Assembly (NCBI RefSeq): GCF_013359595.1
Contig: NZ_JABFMP010000004.1
Span: forward strand, 62,001-126,000
Direction: 5' to 3'
Source: Pseudomonas sp. C1C7
Lineage (GTDB): Bacteria; Pseudomonadota; Gammaproteobacteria; Pseudomonadales; Pseudomonadaceae
DNA: 64,000 nucleotides
The position numbers were made by a program, and so were the translations under genes. The notes under the pieces are model-generated. The model saw nothing but the letters and a program-made list of their open reading frames with translations. It was not told the origin of the DNA and made no database searches. Positions within the stretch are counted from its first letter, which is position 1. Every line of letters starts with the position of its first letter. Shown here one piece after another: positions 18,201 to 26,555 of the stretch.

Positions 18201-18956
18201 ATGAGTTACCAATTGCGCCGCGAAGAGGCGCTCGACGGCGAACGCCTCAAGGCCATGCTCGACGAAAGCCCGGCCCGCGCGGCCCAGGCGATCCTTGTCG
18301 CCGCTCGCGAAGAGGTGCTCGAAGCTCAGGCGTTGCTGGGGCAAATCCTGCTGGACGGGCAGGGCATCGCGCAGGATCAACCGCTGGCGCTGCGCTGGTT
18401 CGACATCGCCGCCCGCCAGGGGCACCTGATGGCGCGCAACATGCTCGGCCGTTGTCATGAACATGGCTGGGGCTGTGAGGCAAACGCTTCAGTTGCCGCG
18501 CGGCATTACCGGATCGCTGCACAAGGCGGCCTGGACTGGGCGATGTACAACCTCGCCAACCTGCTGGCGACCGGGCGTGGTGTGGTCGAGGATCAGCTGC
18601 AGGCTTTGGGTTTTTATCAACAGGCAGCCGAGTTGGGTCATGCGAAATCGATGAACCTGTTGGGGCGTTATCTGGAAGAAGGGCGGGTGTGTCCGGCGGA
18701 TCCATTGGCGGCCCGCAACTGGTATCGACGGTCCGCGGTTGGCGGTGATTTCCGTGGGCAGTTCAGCTACGCCGCAGTGCTCGCGGGTGAGGGCAATGTC
18801 GATGAGGCGCTAGTCTGGCTGCACAAGGCGCTGGCGGGAGGAAACCTGAATTTCCTGCGCGTCGCGGCACCAGCGTTGGCCAGCGCCACCGACCCCCGCA
18901 TTCGCACATTGGCGCAAGACTACGCCCGCCGCCAAGCTGAGCTTGAACCCCTGTAG
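18201..18956 (+). CDS. Sel1-repeat (TPR-like) protein
   Basis: A 251-residue protein made of tandem Sel1-like helical repeats of about 36 residues (for example AQALLGQILLDGQGIAQDQP, ARNMLGRCHEHGWGCEANAS, AMYNLANLLATGRGVVEDQL, AKSMNLLGRYLEEGRVCPAD). No signal peptide is evident, so it is probably a cytoplasmic protein-protein interaction scaffold. It starts ten bases after the piuC stop and is almost certainly cotranscribed with it, the same arrangement as PA4515-PA4516. A role in iron uptake is inferred from linkage only. Confidence 0.85.
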   Translation: MSYQLRREEALDGERLKAMLDESPARAAQAILVAAREEVLEAQALLGQILLDGQGIAQDQPLALRWFDIAARQGHLMARNMLGRCHEHGWGCEANASVAARHYRIAAQGGLDWAMYNLANLLATGRGVVEDQLQALGFYQQAAELGHAKSMNLLGRYLEEGRVCPADPLAARNWYRRSAVGGDFRGQFSYAAVLAGEGNVDEALVWLHKALAGGNLNFLRVAAPALASATDPRIRTLAQDYARRQAELEPL

Positions 18957-18979
18957 GAGCGTGGTGTTCTTGAAGGCAC

Positions 18980-19011
18980 AAAAAAGCCCATGACATGTCA
19001 TGGGCTTTTTA
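18980..19011. terminator. Bidirectional intrinsic terminator
   Basis: AAAAAAGCCCATGACA pairs with TGTCATGGGCTTTTTA. The stem has U runs on both strands and serves the convergent piuC/Sel1 and speC units. Confidence 0.9.
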
Positions 19012-19045
19012 CTTGCAGCTTGCCGCTTGAAGCTAACGGCTGCTC

Positions 19046-20209
19046 TTAAATATAAAACGATTTCAGCGGCGGGAAGCCGTTGAATTCTACTGCGCTGTAG
19101 CTGGTGGTGTAGGCGCCGGTGGACAGCCAGTACAGGCGGTCGCCGATGGCCAGGTTCAGGGGCAGGCCGTACTTGTAGTTTTCGTACATGATGTCGGCGC
19201 TGTCGCAGGTCGGGCCGGCGATCACGACTTCCTCGGTCTCGCCTTTCTTCTCGGTCCAGATCGGGAACTTGATGGCTTCGTCCATGGTTTCGATCAGGCC
19301 GGAGAACTTGCCCACGTCGGTGTAGATCCAGCGCTCGACGGCGGTGCGGGATTTACGGGCGACCAGGACCACTTCGCTCACCAGGATGCCGGCGTTGGCG
19401 ATCAGCGAACGGCCGGGTTCCAGGATGATTTCCGGCAGGTCGTCACCGAAGTCTTCCTTCAGGAAGCGGATGATTTCCTCGGCGTAGGTTTCCAGGCTGT
19501 TGGTGCGGGTGATGTAGTTGGCCGGGAAGCCGCCACCCATGTTGATCAGTTTCAGTTCGATGCCGTCTTCTTCTTTCAGGCGTTCGAAGATCACTTTGAC
19601 CTTGGCGATCGCGGCGTCCCAGACGCTGATGTCGCGCTGCTGGGAACCCACGTGGAAGGAGATGCCGTAAGGCACCAGGCCCAGGTCGCGGGCCAGGATC
19701 AGCAGGTCCATGGCCATGTCGGTCTGGCAGCCGAATTTGCGCGACAGTGGCCAGTCGGCGGTGGTCGAGCCTTCGGTCAGGATGCGCACGTAGACTTTCG
19801 AGCCCGGTGCGGCCTTGGCGATGTTGCGCAGGTCGGCTTCGGAGTCGGTGGCGAACAGGCGCACGCCCTTGTCGTAGAAGTAGCGGATGTCCTTGGACTT
19901 CTTGATGGTGTTGCCGTAGCTGATGCGGTCCGGGCCGACGCCACGGCCGAGCACCTTGTCCAGCTCATAGATAGAGGCGATGTCGAAGCTCGAGCCTTTT
20001 TCCTTGAGCAGGTCGATGATTTCCACGGCCGGGTTGGCCTTGACCGCGTAGTAGACCTTGGCGAATTCGAAACCGGCGCGCAGGTCGTCATAGGCCTGGC
20101 TGATCATCTGGGTGTCGATGAGCACGAACGGGGTTTCTTGCTTGTCGGCGAACGCCTTCATTTTCTGAAAGGTTTCGCGCGCGAAATAGTCTTCGACCTG
20201 GATCGACAT
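19046..20209 (-). CDS. speC: Ornithine decarboxylase SpeC (alanine-racemase-fold type)
   Basis: A PLP-dependent decarboxylase converting ornithine to putrescine in the cytoplasm. The 387-residue protein is of the eukaryotic-like fold-type III family rather than the large E. coli type. The PLP lysine lies in VYYAVKANP (near residue 58), the phosphate-binding glycine loop in INMGGGFPANY, and the catalytic cysteine of the partner active site in GPTCDSADIMYE. ATG 20209 has AGGAG about nine bases upstream. The 5' region is unusual: a complete promoter and an intrinsic terminator lie 100-230 bases upstream on the same strand (see separate entries). Confidence 0.93.
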   Translation of the reverse strand: MSIQVEDYFARETFQKMKAFADKQETPFVLIDTQMISQAYDDLRAGFEFAKVYYAVKANPAVEIIDLLKEKGSSFDIASIYELDKVLGRGVGPDRISYGNTIKKSKDIRYFYDKGVRLFATDSEADLRNIAKAAPGSKVYVRILTEGSTTADWPLSRKFGCQTDMAMDLLILARDLGLVPYGISFHVGSQQRDISVWDAAIAKVKVIFERLKEEDGIELKLINMGGGFPANYITRTNSLETYAEEIIRFLKEDFGDDLPEIILEPGRSLIANAGILVSEVVLVARKSRTAVERWIYTDVGKFSGLIETMDEAIKFPIWTEKKGETEEVVIAGPTCDSADIMYENYKYGLPLNLAIGDRLYWLSTGAYTTSYSAVEFNGFPPLKSFYI

Positions 20210-20310
20210 ACTTGGGAGCTCCTATTGGCAAACTCGAAAAATCAATGGGTGCAAATGAACGTCCTCCGTATCCCCACTTTGGTTCGCCTACTTCCCAAGG
20301 CATGTCGCCG

Positions 20311-20406
20311 AAAGCAAAAAGGCCATGGGAAGTGCAGCTTTCCCTTGGCCTTGCTGTCTCGTCGTCAGTACTTGAGCCGGATGGATCGTTTCCAGCATGG
20401 ACGTTC
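20311..20406 (-). ncRNA. Candidate small RNA or attenuated leader upstream of speC
   Basis: A transcript of about 95 bases is predicted on the minus strand. It would start just after a TTGATC-17-TAAAGT promoter (20414-20442) and end at a strong intrinsic terminator (20319-20352 plus U run). No open reading frame of note lies inside it. The terminator's 3' arm (ACTTCCCA) is perfectly complementary to an 8-base segment further down the speC leader (20290-20297). It could be an attenuator in a long speC leader or an independent sRNA. This is inference from sequence only; I could not match it to a named RNA family. Confidence 0.45.
20319..20352 (-). terminator. Intrinsic terminator inside the speC upstream region
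   Basis: AAGGCCA...TGGCCTT with an inner GGGAA/TTCCC stem and an eight-base loop; on the minus strand it is followed by TTTTTGCTTT. It lies about 110 bases before the speC start codon. Confidence 0.75.
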
Positions 20407-20413
20407 GGCGCGA

Positions 20414-20442
20414 ACTTTAGGGCGTGAGGGGCCTGAGATCAA
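20414..20442 (-). promoter_or_regulatory. Sigma-70-type promoter upstream of speC leader
   Basis: On the minus strand, TTGATC (20442-20437), a 17-base spacer and TAAAGT (20419-20414) resemble a housekeeping promoter. The predicted start is near 20406. Confidence 0.5.
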
Positions 20443-20530
20443 CAAAAAATGTCGCGTTTTTGCACTCTTCTGACGTGCGTGGCGGACATCACTCTTTGTA
20501 GCGGACAGAGATGACGGACAGATGTTCCCC

Positions 20531-20556
20531 GGTATTTTTTAAGTGTTAAAAATACC
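20531..20556. repeat. AT-rich perfect inverted repeat
   Basis: GGTATTTTT and AAAAATACC form perfect 9-base arms around an eight-base spacer. It lies upstream of the speC leader promoter and could be an operator or the tail of a hairpin; no gene overlaps it. Confidence 0.6.
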
Positions 20557-20747
20557 TGCACGTTCGACGATTATGTGCGCTGGATCGTTGGTAAGTACGA
20601 TGGCGTGCATATCGACGACGTTGGCGGCGAGAAGGGTCTGTGGGCGGGGATTTGGGTCGTACGGAGGATGGTTTGAGAGGGTGTTTGAGGTCGCGGGTGT
20701 TGATATTTCTTTCCGGTGTGTGAAATACCTGAAAATTGCACAAAAAC
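20557..20747. other. Intergenic stretch without a recognisable gene
   Basis: Part of the 645-base gap between speC and the opuC operon. Apart from the elements listed separately (candidate sRNA unit, inverted repeats, REP hairpin) I see nothing that supports a protein or RNA gene here. Confidence 0.5.
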
Positions 20748-20778
20748 CTGTGGGAGCGGCGGTGCGCCGCTCCCACAG
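20748..20778 (-). terminator. REP-derived hairpin acting as terminator of the opuC operon
   Basis: CTGTGGGAGCGGCG and CGCCGCTCCCACAG form a perfect 14-bp stem with a three-base loop. On the minus strand it is followed by GTTTTTG, so a REP palindrome probably doubles as the opuCA terminator. Confidence 0.65.
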
Positions 20779-20854
20779 TGGTTGTGTGTTGTGCACAAAA
20801 TTTGTGTACGACTCGAAACCTGCAGGAGCAAGGCTTGCCCGGGAAGCCCTTAAG

Positions 20855-22012
20855 TCAGGCGACCGCAATCTGCGCAGGCGAAACGATACTTGTCTTGCCC
20901 CCACGCGACCTGCCCGAACTCAAATACTCGGCAATCGACTCCTGCGTCACCTCCCCAAGAAACACTCGCTGCGCATTCATCACCGGCAACCACGCCCGGT
21001 TGAACTCGTACATCCGCGACAGAAGGATGCGCAAATGCTCGTCATACGCCGCCGTGGCGTTGAATTCGCGCAGGTACTGGCTGCAGGTGCCGGTCTGGCG
21101 GTGCAGGTCGCGGCGTCTTACATAGCCCAGCGCCTTGTTCTCGGCGCAGGTGACGACCACGTAGCGACGGTCATGCTCGTCCATCAGCTCCAGCGCTTCG
21201 GCCACCGGCGTTTCCGGGCTGACGGACGGCGCGTTGTCCGCGGCGTCTTCGGCCTTCACCAGCAGCAGGCGCTTGAGGGTGCTGTCCTGGCCGACGAAGT
21301 TGCTGACGAAGTCGTCCACGGGATGGGCCAGCAGGGTGTCCGGATGATCGATCTGCAGCAACTTGCCGGCACGGAAGATCGCGATCTTGTCCCCCAGTTT
21401 GATCGCCTCGTCGATGTCGTGGCTGACCATGATCACCGTCTTGTTCAGCGCCCGCTGCATTTCGAAGAACTCGTTCTGGATCATCTCGCGGTTGATCGGG
21501 TCGACCGCGCCGAAGGGTTCGTCCATCAGCAGCAGCGGCGCCTCCGCCGCCAGCGCGCGGATCACGCCGATGCGCTGTTGCTGGCCGCCGGAGAGTTCGC
21601 GCGGGTAACGATGCAGATATTGCTTGGGCTCGAGCTTGATCATGCTCATCAGTTCGCGGGCGCGATCGTGGCATTTCTGTTTGTCCCAGCCGAGCAGCTT
21701 GGGCACGACCACGATGTTTTCCTCGATGGTCATGTTGGGAAACAGGCCGATCTGCTGGATCACGTAACCGATGTTGCGCCGCAGCGTCACCTCGTCCAGG
21801 TCGGTGGTGTCTTCTCCGTTGATCAGGATCTTGCCCGAGGTCGGTTTGATCAGGCGGTTGATCATCTTCAGCGTGGTGCTCTTGCCGCAACCCGATGGCC
21901 CGAGGAACACGCAGATCTCGCCTTCGTTGACGGTCAGGCTCACCGAGTCCACGGCTTTCACGTCTTTGCCGTTGCTCTGGAAGGTCTTGCTGAGGTTTTG
22001 AAGTTCGATCAT
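20855..22012 (-). CDS. opuCA: Osmoprotectant (betaine/carnitine/choline) ABC transporter ATPase, OpuCA-like
   Basis: The energising subunit of a quaternary-amine importer. The 385-residue protein has a nucleotide-binding domain with Walker A GPSGCGKST (near residue 36), Q-loop VIQQIGLFP, signature LSGGQQQRIG and Walker B LLLMDEPFGAVDP. It is followed by a C-terminal region (about 255-365) with tandem CBS-like segments, which in OpuA/OpuC proteins sense ionic strength. It is the last gene of a four-gene minus-strand operon and overlaps the preceding permease stop by four bases. Confidence 0.9.
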   Translation of the reverse strand: MIELQNLSKTFQSNGKDVKAVDSVSLTVNEGEICVFLGPSGCGKSTTLKMINRLIKPTSGKILINGEDTTDLDEVTLRRNIGYVIQQIGLFPNMTIEENIVVVPKLLGWDKQKCHDRARELMSMIKLEPKQYLHRYPRELSGGQQQRIGVIRALAAEAPLLLMDEPFGAVDPINREMIQNEFFEMQRALNKTVIMVSHDIDEAIKLGDKIAIFRAGKLLQIDHPDTLLAHPVDDFVSNFVGQDSTLKRLLLVKAEDAADNAPSVSPETPVAEALELMDEHDRRYVVVTCAENKALGYVRRRDLHRQTGTCSQYLREFNATAAYDEHLRILLSRMYEFNRAWLPVMNAQRVFLGEVTQESIAEYLSSGRSRGGKTSIVSPAQIAVA

Positions 22013-22662
22013 TTCAGGAGTCCTTTTGGGGTCAACGAGCGTTGCAGCAGTTGCAGAATCAGGTCGGCGAAGATCGCCAGGGCACTGACCAACACGGCGC
22101 CGACGATCAGCATCGACATGTCGCTGCGGCTGATGGAGGCGAGGATGAGCACACCCAGACCGCCGGCGCCGATGGTGGCGGCGATGGTCATCACGCCGAT
22201 GTTCATCACCACGGCGGTGCGCACGCCGGCGAGGATCACCGGCACCGCAATCGGCAGTTCGACCATGCGCAGGCGCTGGCCGAAGGTCATGCCGATGCCG
22301 CGCGCGGCTTCACGGATGCCCGGCTCTACGTTGGTCAGGGCCAGGTAGGTGTTGCGCATGATCGGCAGCAGTGAGTAAAGGAAGACCGCAGTGATGGCCG
22401 GCATCGGTCCCAGGCCTTGGCCGAACTTGGAGTAGAACGGCAGCAGCAGGCCGAACAGGGCAATCGACGGTACGGTCAGCAGCACCGTGGCACTGGCTTG
22501 CAAGGGACCGGCGAGGTTCGGGAAGCGGGTCATCAGAATGCCCAGCGGCACACCGACGGCAATCGCCAGGGTCACGGCGATACCCACCAGGGTGATGTGT
22601 TGCCACGTCAGGTGCAGGACTTGCGACCAGTCGAGGTGGGAAAAGGCGTTGAAGAATTCCAT
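22009..22662 (-). CDS. opuCB: Osmoprotectant ABC transporter permease, OpuCB-like
   Basis: A 217-residue inner-membrane permease with about five to six hydrophobic spans. The cytoplasmic EAA-type coupling loop reads EPGIREAARGIGMTFGQRLR, and the body resembles ProW/OpuC permeases. It lies between the binding-protein gene (12-base gap) and the ATPase gene (four-base overlap). With the second permease (first gene of the operon) it should form the membrane heterodimer. Confidence 0.9.
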   Translation of the reverse strand: MEFFNAFSHLDWSQVLHLTWQHITLVGIAVTLAIAVGVPLGILMTRFPNLAGPLQASATVLLTVPSIALFGLLLPFYSKFGQGLGPMPAITAVFLYSLLPIMRNTYLALTNVEPGIREAARGIGMTFGQRLRMVELPIAVPVILAGVRTAVVMNIGVMTIAATIGAGGLGVLILASISRSDMSMLIVGAVLVSALAIFADLILQLLQRSLTPKGLLK

Positions 22663-22674
22663 GACTTTTCCTTC

Positions 22675-23568
22675 TTAATTAATCGGGTGCTGGCGCAGGA
22701 AATCCGCGGCCACGGTGGAGGGGCTCTGGTGGTCGACATCCACCCGCGCGTTCAGCTCGCGCATGGTGTTGTCGTCGAACAGTTCAGCCAGCGGCTTGAG
22801 CTGTGCGGCCAGTTGCGGGTGTGCGTCGAGGGTGGCCTGGCGGACAACCGGCGCTGCGGTGTAGTCCGGGAAGTAGTGCTTGTCGTCTTCCAGCAATTTG
22901 AGCTTGAAGGCGTTGAGCCGGCCGTCGGTGGTGTAGACCAGTCCCGCGAACACCTGACCATTGCGCAGTGCGGTGTAGACCAGGCCTGCGTCCATCTGGC
23001 GGATGTTCTTGCGCGACAGGTTCATGTCGTACAGCTGCACCATGCCGTCGAGGCCGTCGGAGCGGTTGGCGAATTCGGTGTCCAGCGCCACCAGGTTGCT
23101 GCTGTTGTCTTGCTCGCGCAGCTCCTTGTTCAAGTCGCTGATGTTGTTGACCTGCGGGTACTTGTCCGCGACGGTTTTTGGCAGGGCGAGGGCATAGGTG
23201 TTGCTGAATTTCGACGGGGTCAGCCAGACCAGTCCCTTTTTGCCGTCGAGTTCTTTCACCCGGGCGTAGGACTGTTCGCTGTCGAGTTTTTCGGTGACGT
23301 GGTTGTAGGCTACCAGCGACACCCCGGTGTACTCCCAGAGCATGTCCAGCTGGCCGCTTTCGTGGGCGCTGCGGGCCAGGTTGCTGCCCAGACCGCCGGT
23401 CACCTGCACCTCGTAACCCTTGGCGCGCAGGTATTGCGAAGTGATTTCCGCCAGCAGGGTCTGTTCGGTGAACACCCGGGCGCCGATGCGGATCGGGGGC
23501 TGTTCAGCCGCTTGGGCAAATCCTGCGAGCAGCAGGAGGCCGCCTAGAATCAAGCATACTTTTTTCAT
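22675..23568 (-). CDS. opuCC: Osmoprotectant ABC transporter substrate-binding protein, OpuCC-like
   Basis: A 297-residue periplasmic binding protein for quaternary amines. A signal peptide is clear (MKKVCLILGGLLLLAGFAQA, cleavage near residue 20). The mature part starts PPIRIGARVFTEQTLLAEI, typical of OpuAC/ProX-type proteins with an aromatic cage for trimethylammonium groups, and includes MLWEYTGVSLVAYNHV and VYTTDGRLNAF. It lacks a lipobox, as expected in a Gram-negative. It sits between the two permease genes. The exact substrate (betaine, choline or carnitine) cannot be told from sequence. Confidence 0.9.
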   Translation of the reverse strand: MKKVCLILGGLLLLAGFAQAAEQPPIRIGARVFTEQTLLAEITSQYLRAKGYEVQVTGGLGSNLARSAHESGQLDMLWEYTGVSLVAYNHVTEKLDSEQSYARVKELDGKKGLVWLTPSKFSNTYALALPKTVADKYPQVNNISDLNKELREQDNSSNLVALDTEFANRSDGLDGMVQLYDMNLSRKNIRQMDAGLVYTALRNGQVFAGLVYTTDGRLNAFKLKLLEDDKHYFPDYTAAPVVRQATLDAHPQLAAQLKPLAELFDDNTMRELNARVDVDHQSPSTVAADFLRQHPIN

Positions 23569-23589
23569 GATTTATTCCTTTGCCTGGGC

Positions 23590-24306
23590 TTAAGACGGGC
23601 GCAAACCGCGTTCGAGCCAGAGGCGACTGGCGACTGTCACCAGGCCGTCGAGCAGCAATGCCAGCAACGCGGTGCAGGCCGCGCCGAGCAGCAATTGCGG
23701 CTGATTGTTCAGGGCGATGCCGGGGAATATCAGGCTGCCCAGGCTGTTGGCGCCGATCAGGAACGCCAGCGGTGCGGTGCCGACGTTGATCGCCAACGCC
23801 ACCCGCACTCCACCGACGATGATCGGCACGGCGTTGGGCAATTCGACTTTCCACAGCACCTGGCGCGGAGTCATGCCGATGCCGGTGGCGGCTTCCTTGA
23901 GCGAGGCCGGAACGTTTTTCAGGCCTTCGAAGGTGTTGCGCACGATGGGTAATAAAGAGGCGAGGAACAGGGCGAAGATCGCCGGGCCGCTGCCGATGCC
24001 GAGGATGCCCAGGGCGATGGCCAGAACGGCGAGAGGAGGCACGGTGTTACCGATATTGAAGAACTGCATGAAGCGTTCGGCGCGGCCGATCATGCCCGGA
24101 CGGCTGAGGAGGATGCCGGCAGGCAGGCCCACGACAAGGGCGGCCAGCATGGACGCGAGGACGAGCAGCAGATGGGCTTGCAGGTAAAACAACAAATCGT
24201 CGCGGTAATGTTCGATCGTTTCGACGCCGATCCAATGGATCAGCAGGGCCAGAAGGGCGATTACCAGCGCGCCTCCTATCAGCCCTTTGCCATGGTGGAT
24301 AGCCAC
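23590..24306 (-). CDS. opuCD: Osmoprotectant ABC transporter permease, OpuCD-like (first gene of operon)
   Basis: A 238-residue inner-membrane permease. I chose GTG 24306 (MAIHHGKGLIGG) because AAAAGGAG lies about ten bases upstream and the next 31 residues of open frame (to 24399) are not conserved. It has a long N-terminal hydrophobic segment, then the permease core with NVPASLKEAATGIGMTPRQVL as the coupling loop. It opens the opuC operon (opuCD, opuCC, opuCB, opuCA in transcription order). The 5' region (24307-24529) probably carries an osmotically regulated promoter but no consensus was clear to me. Confidence 0.88.
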   Translation of the reverse strand: MAIHHGKGLIGGALVIALLALLIHWIGVETIEHYRDDLLFYLQAHLLLVLASMLAALVVGLPAGILLSRPGMIGRAERFMQFFNIGNTVPPLAVLAIALGILGIGSGPAIFALFLASLLPIVRNTFEGLKNVPASLKEAATGIGMTPRQVLWKVELPNAVPIIVGGVRVALAINVGTAPLAFLIGANSLGSLIFPGIALNNQPQLLLGAACTALLALLLDGLVTVASRLWLERGLRPS

Positions 24307-24534
24307 AGGCGGACTCCTTTTTTCTTTGTCGGCGAACGCAGTCCCGTGTGGCAGGCCGTCATTGGCTGCCGGGCAGGGCGTTCGCGAGAAGCGGCTCAAT
24401 GAGCCATGAGCACAGCCTCGTCAGGCTGACTTGCGGATGTTGCAGCTTCCCTGACGAGTGGTCGTAACAGGGGAGTGGACGTCTTCACCTTTTAAAAGGT
24501 TCCATATTTCGAAACATTTGACTACCCCCTGTAG
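24307..24534. other. Divergent opuC/prfC intergenic region
   Basis: About 395 bases separate the opuC start from prfC (24307-24701). The prfC-proximal third is a REP pair; the rest holds the opuC promoter region. No gene is visible. Confidence 0.5.
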
Positions 24535-24613
24535 GAGCTGCCGAAGGCTGCGATCTTTTGATTTGTTTTTAAGAGCAAGATCAAAAGATCGCAGCCTTTG
24601 GCAGCTCCTACAG
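24535..24613. repeat. REP inverted pair, second sequence type
   Basis: GTAGGAGCTGCCGAAGGCTG and CAGCCTTTGGCAGCTCCTAC face each other, with GCGATCTTTTGAT and ATCAAAAGATCGC inside. This is a different REP class from the GTGGGAGCGAGC elements; the same class recurs at 51330-51413. Confidence 0.8.
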
Positions 24614-24701
24614 GTGATGGGTCGTCTATGAGCGGTGGTCCGTCGGTTACTTTTTAAGCTATACTCGCCGCCCTTTTTTGATCACCGCCAGGCGATTTCC
24701 C

Positions 24702-26285
24702 ATGACCAGACAGGCCGCCGAAGTCGCGAAACGCCGCACTTTCGCCATTATTTCCCACCCCGACGCCGGTAAAACCACCATCACCGAAAAGCTCTTGCTG
24801 ATGGGCAAGGCGATTGCGGTGGCCGGTACGGTGAAATCCCGCAAGTCCGACCGCCATGCCACCTCCGACTGGATGGAAATGGAAAAGCAGCGGGGCATCT
24901 CGATTACCACGTCGGTCATGCAGTTCCCGTATCGCGAGCACATGATCAACCTGCTCGACACCCCGGGTCACGAAGACTTCTCCGAAGACACCTACCGCAC
25001 CCTGACCGCGGTGGATTCGGCGCTGATGGTGCTCGACGGCGGTAAAGGTGTAGAGCCACGGACCATCGCCCTGATGGACGTCTGCCGTCTGCGTGACACG
25101 CCGATCGTCAGCTTCATCAACAAACTCGACCGTGACATCCGCGACCCGATCGAACTGCTCGACGAAATCGAAGCAGTCCTGAAGATCAAGGCGGCGCCGA
25201 TCACCTGGCCGATCGGTTGCTACCGCGACTTCAAGGGCGTGTATCACCTGGCGGGCGACTACATCATTGTCTACACCGCCGGTCACGGTCACGAACGCAC
25301 TGAAACCAAGATCATCGAGAAACTCGACTCCGACGAGGCGCGCGCGCACCTGGGCGACGAGTACGAGCGTTTCCTCGAGCAGTTGGAACTGGTACAGGGC
25401 GCCTGCCATGAATTCAACCAGCAGGAGTTCATCGACGGTCAGATGACCCCGGTGTTCTTCGGTACCGCACTGGGCAACTTCGGTGTCGATCACGTACTCG
25501 ACGCCGTGGTCGACTGGGCGCCGCGTCCGCTGCCGCGTGTGGCCAACGAGCGCACCGTGGAGCCGGTGGAAGAGAAGTTCTCGGGCTTCATCTTCAAGAT
25601 CCAGGCGAACATGGACCCCAAGCACCGCGACCGCATCGCCTTCATGCGTATCTGCTCGGGCAAGTACGAAAAAGGCATGAAGATGCGCCACGTGCGGACC
25701 GGCAAGGACGTGCGCATCGGCGACGCCCTGACGTTCTTCTCCTCCGAGCGTGAGCAGCTGGAAGAGGCGTATGCCGGCGACATCATCGGCCTGCACAACC
25801 ACGGCACCATCCAGATCGGCGACACCTTCAGCGAAGGCGAAAGCCTGGGCTTCACCGGCATCCCGCACTTCGCCCCGGAACTGTTCCGCCGTGTGCGTCT
25901 GCGCGATCCGCTGAAATCCAAGCAACTGCGCCAGGGCCTGCAACAGCTGGCCGAAGAAGGCGCGACCCAGGTGTTCTTCCCTGAGCGCAGCAACGACATC
26001 ATCCTCGGCGCCGTCGGTGTGCTGCAGTTCGATGTGGTGGCCAGCCGCCTGAAAGAGGAATACAAGGTCGAGTGCTCCTACGAGCCGATCACCGTTTACT
26101 CCGCGCGCTGGGTCGATTGCAGCGACAAGAAGAAGCTCGAGGAATTCTCCAACAAGGCCGTGGAAAACCTGGCACTGGACGGCGGCGGTCACCTGACCTA
26201 CCTGGCCCCGACCCGCGTCAACCTGGCCCTGATGGAAGAACGCTGGCCGGACGTGAAATTCCGCGCAACGCGTGAGCATCACTAA
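24702..26285 (+). CDS. prfC: Peptide chain release factor 3 (RF3)
   Basis: A translational GTPase that recycles RF1/RF2 from the ribosome after termination. The 527-residue protein has G1 [15 protein letters not shown], switch/G2 region [19 protein letters not shown]3 [16 protein letters not shown] and G4 NKLDRD, followed by EF-G-like domains. I chose ATG 24702 ([12 protein letters not shown]) because this N-terminus and length match RF3; the eight-residue upstream extension does not. A strong terminator follows. Confidence 0.96.
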   Translation: MTRQAAEVAKRRTFAIISHPDAGKTTITEKLLLMGKAIAVAGTVKSRKSDRHATSDWMEMEKQRGISITTSVMQFPYREHMINLLDTPGHEDFSEDTYRTLTAVDSALMVLDGGKGVEPRTIALMDVCRLRDTPIVSFINKLDRDIRDPIELLDEIEAVLKIKAAPITWPIGCYRDFKGVYHLAGDYIIVYTAGHGHERTETKIIEKLDSDEARAHLGDEYERFLEQLELVQGACHEFNQQEFIDGQMTPVFFGTALGNFGVDHVLDAVVDWAPRPLPRVANERTVEPVEEKFSGFIFKIQANMDPKHRDRIAFMRICSGKYEKGMKMRHVRTGKDVRIGDALTFFSSEREQLEEAYAGDIIGLHNHGTIQIGDTFSEGESLGFTGIPHFAPELFRRVRLRDPLKSKQLRQGLQQLAEEGATQVFFPERSNDIILGAVGVLQFDVVASRLKEEYKVECSYEPITVYSARWVDCSDKKKLEEFSNKAVENLALDGGGHLTYLAPTRVNLALMEERWPDVKFRATREHH

Positions 26286-26304
26286 GCGCTGAGCTGCAAT
26301 ATAC

Positions 26305-26338
26305 AAAAAGCCCCGACGTGAAAACCTCGGGGCTTTTT
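26305..26338 (+). terminator. Intrinsic terminator after prfC
   Basis: AAAAAGCCCCGA pairs with TCGGGGCTTTTTT around a loop of about ten bases, twenty bases past the prfC stop. It separates prfC from the AT-rich islet. Confidence 0.92.
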
Positions 26339-26555
26339 TGCGTCTGACCGTTACTGTGCCCTGCTGACGAATTTGGAACCCGTTCGCGTTGATCCTCGTG
26401 TCAGATATTTCTGTAGTTCCTTATTTCGAGTTTTGTAGTTTGATTCTGGTTTTCATTTTTTTGGGGTTTATTACCCGTGACAAGTAATTTCTTTGTACCT
26501 AGCGTTGAACAGGAATTTGCGAGTAGTGACTTTCAAAGCTCGGGAGCACAAGGAA

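Noticed and set aside
19013..19040. Short CTTGCAGCTTGCCGCTTGAA segment as a control element of speC
   Set aside because: It resembles the dispersed repeat at 43840-43898 and lies past the speC stop.
20543..22348. 601-codon plus-strand open frame across the opuC end
   Set aside because: It runs through the REP hairpin and antiparallel to opuCA and opuCB; composition is that of an antisense shadow.
24654..26306. 550-codon minus-strand frame opposite prfC
   Set aside because: It exactly shadows prfC, a certain gene, and spans its terminator.
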